A DNA stretch of 37,987 nt from CAMLOF01 sp966692625. GTDB taxonomy: Bacteria > Pseudomonadota > Gammaproteobacteria > Burkholderiales > Burkholderiaceae_C. Position numbers and translations under genes: made by a program. This document shows, piece after piece, positions 32,643 through 37,987 of this stretch (position 1 is its first letter; every line of letters starts with the position of its first letter). The DNA is taken from NCBI GenBank assembly GCA_966692625.1, contig CBKZAG010000009.1, positions 1 through 37,987 on the forward strand. Direction: 5' to 3'. Below the pieces are notes generated by a model that was given only the letters and a program-made list of their open reading frames with translations, made no database searches and had not been told where the DNA came from.

Positions 32643-34901
32643 TCAGAATGTGTGAACCACGGCCACCGAGAACGACCGCCCCGGCGCGGTGTAGGCGTCC
32701 AGCACGGCGGAATTTGCCGCCAGGCCGCGCACGTTGGTCCACTCCCAGTACTTGCGGCCGGTCAGGTTGCGCACCGCCGCGCTCAACTTCCAGCCGGGGC
32801 GGAACGCCCACTGAGCGTTCAGGTCCAGCGTGGTGTAGGCGGGTGTGGCAAATTGGTTGGCCGTGCCCGAATAGTCGATGTCGCCGGTGGACTTGGCTGC
32901 CACGTGCGTCAGCACCGCGCCCAGGGTCCACTCGCCCATGTGGTGGTCCAGACCCAGCACCCACTTGGGCGGATTCACCGAGTTCAACGGCCGCCCCTTG
33001 GAGGTGTCAGTGCCACGCGTCTGGCCGTAGGCCGCACGCACCGTGGTCTGCGGCGTCACCTTGTACGAAGCCTTCAGCTCAAACCCGCTCAGGCTCACGC
33101 GTTGGCGGTTGACCGCCTGAAACAGCGTCGGGTCGGCCTGCGTGCCAGAACCGCCCACCGCTACCAGTTCCTCGATGAAGTCCTTGTAGCGCCCGGCAAA
33201 GGCCACCGCCTCCCACCCCAGGCGTTCGCCCTGCCCGCGCGCACCCAGCTCCAGCGTACGGCTCTTTTCCGGCTTCAGGTCAGGGTTGGGAATGGAGCGG
33301 TAGCCGAAGAACGGGCTGGAGACATTCTCAAAAAAGTTGTTGAGCTGCAGCGGGGTGGGCGCCTTGAAGCCCGCCGCCAGATTGCCAAACAGGCTCCAGT
33401 CCGCGCCCCCGCGCCATATCGCACCCAGCTTGGGCGTCAGCGCATCGGCTTTCAGCGAAGCCGGCTCCAGCGGGTACAGATCGCTGCGCTGCGCGTCCAG
33501 CGACACCCGGTCGTAACGCAAAGCCGGGATCACGCTCCAGCGGTCACTCACAAACTCGCTCTGCACGAACAGGGCCGCAGTGTTTTCTATCGTCTCCGGG
33601 AAACGCTTGAGCGGATAGCTTTCGCCCGACGGTGGGTTCACCCCCGTCACCAGGTTGTCCAACCGGGCGTGGGTCAAGTCCACGCCATAGACCAGTTTCT
33701 GCGACCAGTCCGGCCCCAAAGCAAATACCTTCTCAGCCTGCAGCATGGCCTGCAACGTGTCTTCGGAATAGGTCACGTCACGCACGCGCGTCTGCGTAGC
33801 GGCAGCTTGCAGCGGCCGGTACTCCGTGGCCACCTCCCGCGCCTCGGACGACTGCACACCCACCACCGCCCGCACCTCATCGGCCCACGCCTGGGCCATG
33901 CGAAAACGCCCGTCCCAGCTCACACGGCTGCGGCGCATGGTGCTCGTGCCGTCCAGGTCAGCCACACTCGTAGCGCTGCTGACGGTTGGCGCCCGGCCCG
34001 AATACGCTTCCACCTCGCTCGACTTGTCCACGTGCTCAAAGGTCAGCACGTGCTTCTGCCCGCCGCCGGGCGTGAACACCAGCTTGCCCAGCAGCGCATG
34101 CTGCGCGTCGTCTTGCGGGTTGGGCACGGTGCGGTTGCTGTTGAGCGACTCGTCAGCCCCCTGGTTGTCCAGCTCGTGGCTGCGCCCCACCTGCACGCTG
34201 CCCAGCCACTGCAGGGCGTCGCTCGCCACCCCGGCCAGCGTCAGCCCCAGGCGCGTTCCGCCATCCTCGGTGTCGTGGCTGGCGCTCACACGCCCGCCCA
34301 GGGTCTGCCCTGCTTTCAGCAAGTCGGTTGGCTCGGTCGTGAACATGGCGACCATACCCGCCAGGCCATCCGAGCCATACAGTGCCGAATTGGCTCCCCG
34401 CAGAATTTCCACGCGCGACACCAACCCCAGGTCGTAGTAGTCGCGCCCGAACGCCGCCGAGCCCAACACCCCGTTGACCAGTTCGCGCGGAACGCGGATG
34501 CCGTCCACCGTCAACAGCACTCGGTTCCCTTCGAGCCCCCGGATGTTGAAGCCCGCATTGCCGTCGCGGCCCACGTTGCCTGTGACACCGCCAAAACGCA
34601 CAGGCGCGCGCTTCACGCTGACGTTGGGCAAATCTCGCACCAGGTCGCGAATGTCCTGCACCCGGGCTGCATCCAGGTCGTCACCCGCCAGCACATCCAC
34701 GGTGGCAGGCACGTCCTCCAGCGCCCGTTCGCTGCGAGCACCGCTGACCACCACCTCCCTCAGCACAGGCGCAGTGCTCTCGGCCTGCGCCAAGACCGGG
34801 CCAGCGCACGTCATGCCCGCCGCCGCAGCCACACCAGTCAGGGCAGACCGGATTGCCCCCATCGGAACACCCAACACCATTTGGTTCGCAGAAACCAGCA
34901 C
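32643..34901 (-). CDS. TonB-dependent heme/hemoglobin receptor
   Basis: 752 residues from the GTG at 34901 (AGGTGAG just upstream); the ATG at 34862 would begin directly with the signal peptide MGAIRSALTGVAAAAGM..VLAQA. The plug domain (REVVVSGARSERALEDVPAT, NIRGLEGNRVLLTVDGIRVP, VSRVEILRGANSALYGSDGLAG) is followed by a 22-strand-type barrel ending in VAVVHTF with a C-terminal Phe. A FRAP-like box (FKAP, 512-515) and an NPDL box (539-542) mark heme receptors; no His lies between them. It takes up heme across the outer membrane using TonB energy. It is the first gene of the heme operon and is preceded by a promoter with a Fur box in its spacer. Confidence 0.92.
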   Translation of the reverse strand: MLVSANQMVLGVPMGAIRSALTGVAAAAGMTCAGPVLAQAESTAPVLREVVVSGARSERALEDVPATVDVLAGDDLDAARVQDIRDLVRDLPNVSVKRAPVRFGGVTGNVGRDGNAGFNIRGLEGNRVLLTVDGIRVPRELVNGVLGSAAFGRDYYDLGLVSRVEILRGANSALYGSDGLAGMVAMFTTEPTDLLKAGQTLGGRVSASHDTEDGGTRLGLTLAGVASDALQWLGSVQVGRSHELDNQGADESLNSNRTVPNPQDDAQHALLGKLVFTPGGGQKHVLTFEHVDKSSEVEAYSGRAPTVSSATSVADLDGTSTMRRSRVSWDGRFRMAQAWADEVRAVVGVQSSEAREVATEYRPLQAAATQTRVRDVTYSEDTLQAMLQAEKVFALGPDWSQKLVYGVDLTHARLDNLVTGVNPPSGESYPLKRFPETIENTAALFVQSEFVSDRWSVIPALRYDRVSLDAQRSDLYPLEPASLKADALTPKLGAIWRGGADWSLFGNLAAGFKAPTPLQLNNFFENVSSPFFGYRSIPNPDLKPEKSRTLELGARGQGERLGWEAVAFAGRYKDFIEELVAVGGSGTQADPTLFQAVNRQRVSLSGFELKASYKVTPQTTVRAAYGQTRGTDTSKGRPLNSVNPPKWVLGLDHHMGEWTLGAVLTHVAAKSTGDIDYSGTANQFATPAYTTLDLNAQWAFRPGWKLSAAVRNLTGRKYWEWTNVRGLAANSAVLDAYTAPGRSFSVAVVHTF

Positions 34902-34930
34902 AACTCACCTCAGTCAATGAATGGACACGC

Positions 34931-34981
34931 TGGCTGGCTGCATGGACGCCTGCTCGCAGGCTGCATCCATGTGGCTGGCTG
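34931..34981. repeat. Hairpin flanked by 10-bp direct repeats in the heme-receptor leader
   Basis: TGGCTGGCTG at 34931-34940 and again at 34972-34981 flank exactly a 31-bp imperfect palindrome (34941-34971). The palindrome has outer arms CATGGA/TCCATG, inner arms GCCTG/CAGGC and loop CTCG. In the receptor mRNA (minus strand) it would form a stable stem in the 5' leader. Confidence 0.6.
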
Positions 34982-34993
34982 TCGTTGTTATTT

Positions 34994-35021
34994 ATTATAT
35001 GCGAATCATTCTCATTTGCAA
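34994..35021 (-). promoter_or_regulatory. Promoter of the heme operon with Fur box in the spacer
   Basis: On the minus strand, TTGCAA (35016-35021), 16 bases, consensus TATAAT (34994-34999). The Fur box fills the spacer. Transcription would start near 34987 and give a leader of ~86 bases before the GTG at 34901. Confidence 0.75.
35001..35019. promoter_or_regulatory. Fur box between the heme receptor and bfr
   Basis: GCGAATCATTCTCATTTGC, a near-palindromic Fur site lying between the -35 and -10 of the heme operon. It is also 113 bases upstream of the divergent bfr gene, so it could affect both. Core identical to the site at 22410-22424. Confidence 0.85.
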
Positions 35022-35132
35022 CAACAAAATTCAATCAAAACGAAGAAGAGATGAAACACTGCGCGCGACTCGGCTTAAACTCGCTCCATGCTGCGGCCAA
35101 CCGGCCCACGCGCAAGCAGAAAGGACATCCCC

Positions 35133-35609
35133 ATGAAAGGCGACCCACAAGCCATTGCCCACCTGCAGGACCAGCTCAAAAACGAGCTCACCGCGATCAA
35201 CCAGTATTTCGTGCACTACCGCATGCTGAAGCACTGGGGCTTGGACAAACTGGCCAAGAAGGAATACGCCGAATCCATCGGTGAAATGAAGCACGCCGAC
35301 CGCCTGATGGACCGCATCTTCATGCTTGACGGTCTGCCCAACCTGCAAGACCTGGGCAAGCTCAACATCGGCGAAGACGTACCAGAGATCCTGAAAAGCG
35401 ACCTGGCGCTGGAGCGTGCTGCCCAGGCAACCATCAAGGACGGCATCGCCTACTGCGAAAGCGTGCGCGACTACGTTTCGCGCGATCTGCTGCAAGACAT
35501 CCTGGACGACACCGAGGAGCACATCGACTTCCTCGAAACCCAGATCGAACTGCTCGACAAGGTCGGCCTGCAGAACTACCAGCAAAGCATCATGGGTGAC
35601 ATCGAGTAA
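35133..35609 (+). CDS. bfr: Bacterioferritin with altered ferroxidase site
   Basis: 158 residues, aligning without gaps to the E. coli protein. The ATG at 35133 is preceded by GAAAGGA and gives MKGDPQAIAHLQ. Conserved: ferroxidase ligands Glu18, Glu51, His54, Glu94, His130, Tyr25, and the heme-ligating Met52. Changed relative to E. coli Bfr: Glu127 is Thr (ILDDTEEHID), Trp133 is Phe, and the inner-surface iron-site residues His46 and Asp50 are Ala and Gly. Bacterioferritin stores iron in a 24-subunit shell with heme at subunit interfaces; Bfd (22037) releases it. The altered site may mean a specialised subunit that works in mixed shells. A hairpin terminator follows. Confidence 0.93.
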   Translation: MKGDPQAIAHLQDQLKNELTAINQYFVHYRMLKHWGLDKLAKKEYAESIGEMKHADRLMDRIFMLDGLPNLQDLGKLNIGEDVPEILKSDLALERAAQATIKDGIAYCESVRDYVSRDLLQDILDDTEEHIDFLETQIELLDKVGLQNYQQSIMGDIE

Positions 35610-35634
35610 ACCTCGACAACCCCACACAAGAACA

Positions 35635-35662
35635 AAGGGCCCCGGTGCAAACCGGGGCCCTT
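35635..35662. terminator. Bidirectional terminator between bfr and ahpF
   Basis: AAGGGCCCCGGT (35635-35646), loop GCAA, ACCGGGGCCCTT (35651-35662): a perfect 12-bp stem between convergent genes. The flanking T-runs are short on both strands, but the stem is very stable and serves both directions. Confidence 0.8.
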
Positions 35663-35705
35663 GTCATTTGAGCTTCAAAGCGGCCGGGGGCAGCCCCTCC
35701 AAACA

Positions 35706-37292
35706 TCAAGCCGTTGTCACAGCTTCTGCCGCAGGCTGCGGCGTGCGGATCAGGTAATCGAAGGCGCTCAACGCGGCCTTGGCTCCCTCGCCCGCTGCAA
35801 TCACGATCTGCTTGTACGGCACCGTGGTGCAGTCGCCAGCGGCAAACACGCCTGGCACGCTGGTGTGGCCCTTGGCATCCACCACGATCTCGCCAAAACG
35901 GCTCAGCTCCACCGTGCCCTTGAGCCACTCGGTGTTGGGCACCAGGCCAATCTGCACGAAGATGCCCTCCAGCTCCACGCGGTGCTCGGCGCCACTCACG
36001 CGGTCCTTGTAACGAATGCCGTTCACCTTGCTGCCGTCACCGGTGATCTCGGTGGTTTGCGCGCTGGTGATGATGGTCACGTTCGGCAAGCTCTTGAGCT
36101 TGCTCACCAGCACGGCATCGGCCTTGAGCTGGTCGGCGAATTCGATCAGCGTCACGTGCTGCACAATGCCCGCCAGGTCGATGGCCGCTTCCACGCCGGA
36201 GTTGCCCCCGCCGATCACTGCCGTGCGCTTGCCCTTGAACAAGGGGCCGTCACAGTGCGGGCAATAGGCCACGCCCTTGTTCTTGTACTCCTGTTCGCCA
36301 GGCACGTTCACGTTGCGCCAGCGTGCACCGGTAGACAACACCACGCTGCGCGACTTGAGCACACCACTGTTGGCCAGGTGCACCTCCACCAGGCCGCCCT
36401 CTTGCGCAGCAGGCACGATCTTGGCCGCCTGTTGCAGGTTCATGATGTCCACCTCGTAGTGACGCACCTGGGCTTCCAGCGCAGCGGCAAACTTCGGGCC
36501 ATCTGTCTCCAGCACTGAAATGTAGTTCTCGATCGCCATGGTGTCGTTCACCTGGCCGCCAAAGCGCTCAGCCACCACACCGGTGCGGATGCCCTTGCGC
36601 GCCGCATACACCGCGGCCGCAGCGCCAGCAGGGCCACCACCCACCATCAGCACATCGAAGGCGTCCTTTGCGCTCAGTTTGGCGGCTTCTTTGGCGGCAG
36701 CGTTGGTGTCCAGCTTGGCCACAATCTCTTCAATCAGCATGCGGCCCGAACCAAACACCTGGCCATTCAGGTACACCATGGGCACGGCCATCACCTCGCG
36801 CTCTGTCACCTCCTGCTGATACAGCGCACCGTCAATCACCACGGTCTTGACCTTCGGGTTCAGCACGGCCATCAGGCTCAGAGCCTGCACCACGTCGGGG
36901 CAGTTGTGGCAGCTCAAGGACATGTAGACCTCGAAGTTGTAGTCACCGTCCAGACCTTTGATCTGCTCAATCACCTCGGGCTCCACCTTGGGCGGGTGGC
37001 CGCCCGTCCACAACAGCGCCAGCACCAGCGACGTGAACTCGTGCCCCAGCGGCACAGCAGCAAAGCGCAGGCTCATGTCAGAACCCAGGCGCTTCAGGCT
37101 GAAGGAGGGCTTGCGCGCGTCGTTGCCATCGGTGCGCACGGTGATCTTGTCTGACAGACCTGCAATGGTCTGCAGCAGCGCCAACATCTCGCGGGCGCCA
37201 TCGGAATCGTCCAGCGACGCCACCATTTCAAACGGCTGGGTCACGCGCTCCAGGTAGGCTTTGAGTTGGGCTTTCAGGGTGTCGTCGAGCAT
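35706..37292 (-). CDS. ahpF: Alkyl hydroperoxide reductase subunit F
   Basis: 528 residues, standard length. The N-terminal tandem thioredoxin-like domain contains SCHNCPDVVQ (Cys128, Cys131). The C-terminal thioredoxin-reductase-like part has the FAD motif GGGPAGAAAAVYAARKG (about 218-234), the redox pair CPHC (344-347), the NAD(P)H motif IGGGNSGVEAAIDLA, and VFAAGDCTTVPYKQ near the end. AhpF passes electrons from NADH to AhpC. The ATG at 37292 has AAGGA seven bases upstream. It lies 219 bases downstream of ahpC, separated by a terminator and an OxyR-like site, so it probably has its own promoter. Confidence 0.95.
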   Translation of the reverse strand: MLDDTLKAQLKAYLERVTQPFEMVASLDDSDGAREMLALLQTIAGLSDKITVRTDGNDARKPSFSLKRLGSDMSLRFAAVPLGHEFTSLVLALLWTGGHPPKVEPEVIEQIKGLDGDYNFEVYMSLSCHNCPDVVQALSLMAVLNPKVKTVVIDGALYQQEVTEREVMAVPMVYLNGQVFGSGRMLIEEIVAKLDTNAAAKEAAKLSAKDAFDVLMVGGGPAGAAAAVYAARKGIRTGVVAERFGGQVNDTMAIENYISVLETDGPKFAAALEAQVRHYEVDIMNLQQAAKIVPAAQEGGLVEVHLANSGVLKSRSVVLSTGARWRNVNVPGEQEYKNKGVAYCPHCDGPLFKGKRTAVIGGGNSGVEAAIDLAGIVQHVTLIEFADQLKADAVLVSKLKSLPNVTIITSAQTTEITGDGSKVNGIRYKDRVSGAEHRVELEGIFVQIGLVPNTEWLKGTVELSRFGEIVVDAKGHTSVPGVFAAGDCTTVPYKQIVIAAGEGAKAALSAFDYLIRTPQPAAEAVTTA

Positions 37293-37324
37293 GGTTTCTT
37301 CCTTGTGGTGCGGTTGTGTCTGTT

Positions 37325-37338
37325 CAGGCAGCTGCCTG
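37325..37338. repeat. Perfect 14-bp palindrome in the ahpF leader
   Basis: CAGGCAGCTGCCTG, 33 bases before the ahpF start. In RNA it can fold to a 5-bp stem with an AGCT loop; in DNA it could bind a dimeric regulator. Confidence 0.5.
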
Positions 37339-37355
37339 TGTTCTTGAATGACTCA

Positions 37356-37373
37356 AGTATAGATACTGACTAT
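37356..37373 (-). promoter_or_regulatory. OxyR-like site and -10 box upstream of ahpF
   Basis: ATAG-N7-CTAT at 37359-37373 (ATAGATACTGACTAT) has the form of an OxyR half-operator. On the minus strand it ends in TATACT (37356-37361), a good -10 box without a good -35, as expected for an activated promoter. The second expected ATAG-N7-CTAT unit is degenerate. Confidence 0.5.
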
Positions 37374-37412
37374 TGATTTATATATTCATTTTTCAAAACC
37401 TATCAATAGTCA
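37367..37412. repeat. 11-bp inverted repeat in the ahpC-ahpF gap
   Basis: TGACTATTGAT (37367-37377) and ATCAATAGTCA (37402-37412) are perfect inverted copies separated by 24 AT-rich bases. It overlaps the OxyR-like site and may be part of the operator. Confidence 0.6.
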
Positions 37413-37443
37413 AAATCCATGCTTCTGATCGCCGGGAACAAAA

Positions 37444-37472
37444 AAGGGGCGTTGCCGTCGGCAACACCCCTT
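37444..37472 (-). terminator. Intrinsic terminator of ahpC
   Basis: AAGGGGCGTTGCC (37444-37456), loop GTC, GGCAACACCCCTT (37460-37472), one mismatch. On the minus strand the stem is followed by six T, 40 bases after the ahpC stop. Confidence 0.85.
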
Positions 37473-37511
37473 GTTGGCACCAGCTTGCGCAGGTTCCCGT
37501 GTCGGGCAGGA

Positions 37512-37987
37512 TCAGATCTTGCCAACCAGTTCCAGCGAGGGGGCGATGGTCTTGGCGCCTTCGTTCCACTTGGCGGGGCACACCTGGCCGGGGTTGGCGG
37601 CGGTGTACTGGGCAGCCTTCAGCTTGCGCAGGGTTTCCTTCACGTCACGGGCGATTTCGTTGGAGTGCACTTCCATCGTCTTGATCACGCCGTCGGGGTT
37701 GATCACGAAGGTGCCGCGCAGGGCCAGGCCCTCTTCGGGAATGTGCACGCCGAAAGCGTTGGTCAGGGCGTGGGTGGGGTCGCCCACCAGCGGGAACTTG
37801 GCCTTGCCCACGGCAGGGGAGGTCTCGTGCCACACCTTGTGCGAGAAGTGCGTGTCGGTGGTCACGATGTAAACCTCGGCACCGGCCTTCTGGAACTCGG
37901 CGTAGTTGTCAGCGGCATCTTCCACTTCGGTGGGGCAGTTGAAGGTGAAGGCGGCCGGCATGAAGATCAGCACGGACCACTTGCCCT
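37512..37987 (-). CDS. ahpC: Peroxiredoxin AhpC (N-terminus outside the window)
   Basis: The frame is open to the right edge, so about 158 of the expected ~187 residues are visible. It begins inside GKWSVLIFMPAAFTF, followed by the peroxidatic cysteine in FNCPTEVED and, near the C-terminus, the resolving cysteine in QVCPAKW. HFSHKVWHETSPAVGKAKFPLVGDP, GLALRGTFVINPDGVIKTMEVHSN and KLKAAQYTAANPGQVCP are typical of the AhpC subfamily. It reduces hydrogen peroxide and organic hydroperoxides using electrons from AhpF, which is encoded next. The ATG at 37973 is an internal Met, not the start. Confidence 0.95.
   Translation of the reverse strand, partial: GKWSVLIFMPAAFTFNCPTEVEDAADNYAEFQKAGAEVYIVTTDTHFSHKVWHETSPAVGKAKFPLVGDPTHALTNAFGVHIPEEGLALRGTFVINPDGVIKTMEVHSNEIARDVKETLRKLKAAQYTAANPGQVCPAKWNEGAKTIAPSLELVGKI

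Noticed and set aside
32272..32964. N-terminal extension of the hemS frame
   Set aside because: The open frame continues upstream through the 103-aa gene and into the receptor, but AGGAG before the ATG at 32271 and family length fix the start there.
34941..34971. Calling the 31-bp palindrome a mobile element
   Set aside because: The flanking direct repeats are suggestive, but the unit is far shorter than known elements and only one copy was seen here, so it is reported as a repeat only.
32652..35054. 800-codon + strand frame opposite the TonB receptor
   Set aside because: Longest shadow frame in the window; it crosses the Fur box and promoter region and has Arg/His/Gln-rich composition with no domain.

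Overview
This window is chromosomal, high-GC DNA of betaproteobacterial type. The protein sequences look most like Comamonadaceae (Acidovorax/Hydrogenophaga-like). That placement is an inference from recognised sequence styles; no search was run. Genes are tightly packed, with many ATGA/TGATG stop-start overlaps. I see no tRNA, rRNA, CRISPR array, insertion sequence or phage gene.

Layout. 1-3258 (+): the end of a FtsX/MacB-type ABC permease, a beta-barrel outer-membrane protein overlapping it, and a YVTN beta-propeller protein. 3324-7169 (-): a very large soluble hybrid histidine kinase that also carries GGDEF and EAL domains, with its own promoter. 7494-8681 (-): a branched-chain amino-acid binding lipoprotein with a clear terminator. 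8839-11170 (-): the pepA-holC-orf operon. 11197-15929 (+): lptF (interrupted by an in-frame TAA), lptG, a CbiX/SirB-type chelatase, a CysB-like LysR regulator and a YbdL-like aminotransferase. 16051-16431 (+): a small oxidase-like membrane protein. 16435-20481 (-): hrpA. 20583-21932 (+): argA.

22037-35609 is an iron block. It holds bfd, then a Fur-box-preceded operon on the + strand (imelysin, di-heme oxidoreductase, second imelysin, DUF1513 protein). Converging on it is an eight-gene heme-uptake operon on the - strand: TonB receptor, small unknown, hemS, hmuT, VOC-like protein, hmuU, hmuV, DUF2325-like protein. The two operons overlap tail to tail by 19 bp, and the Fur boxes at their heads share an identical 15-bp core. 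Bacterioferritin (bfr) is divergent from the heme receptor across the second Fur box. Import (receptor, ABC transporter), heme handling (HemS), storage (Bfr) and release (Bfd) therefore sit together. At the right end, ahpF and a partial ahpC (-) provide peroxide defence, with an OxyR-like site before ahpF.

Most notable observations: a single nonsense codon splitting the normally essential lptF; a Fur-type imelysin/di-heme operon with no transporter of its own; unusual accessory genes inside the heme operon (a VOC-fold protein, a DUF2325-like protein and a 103-aa unknown); a 31-bp hairpin flanked exactly by 10-bp direct repeats in the heme-receptor leader; and a bacterioferritin with Thr in place of a ferroxidase-centre Glu.
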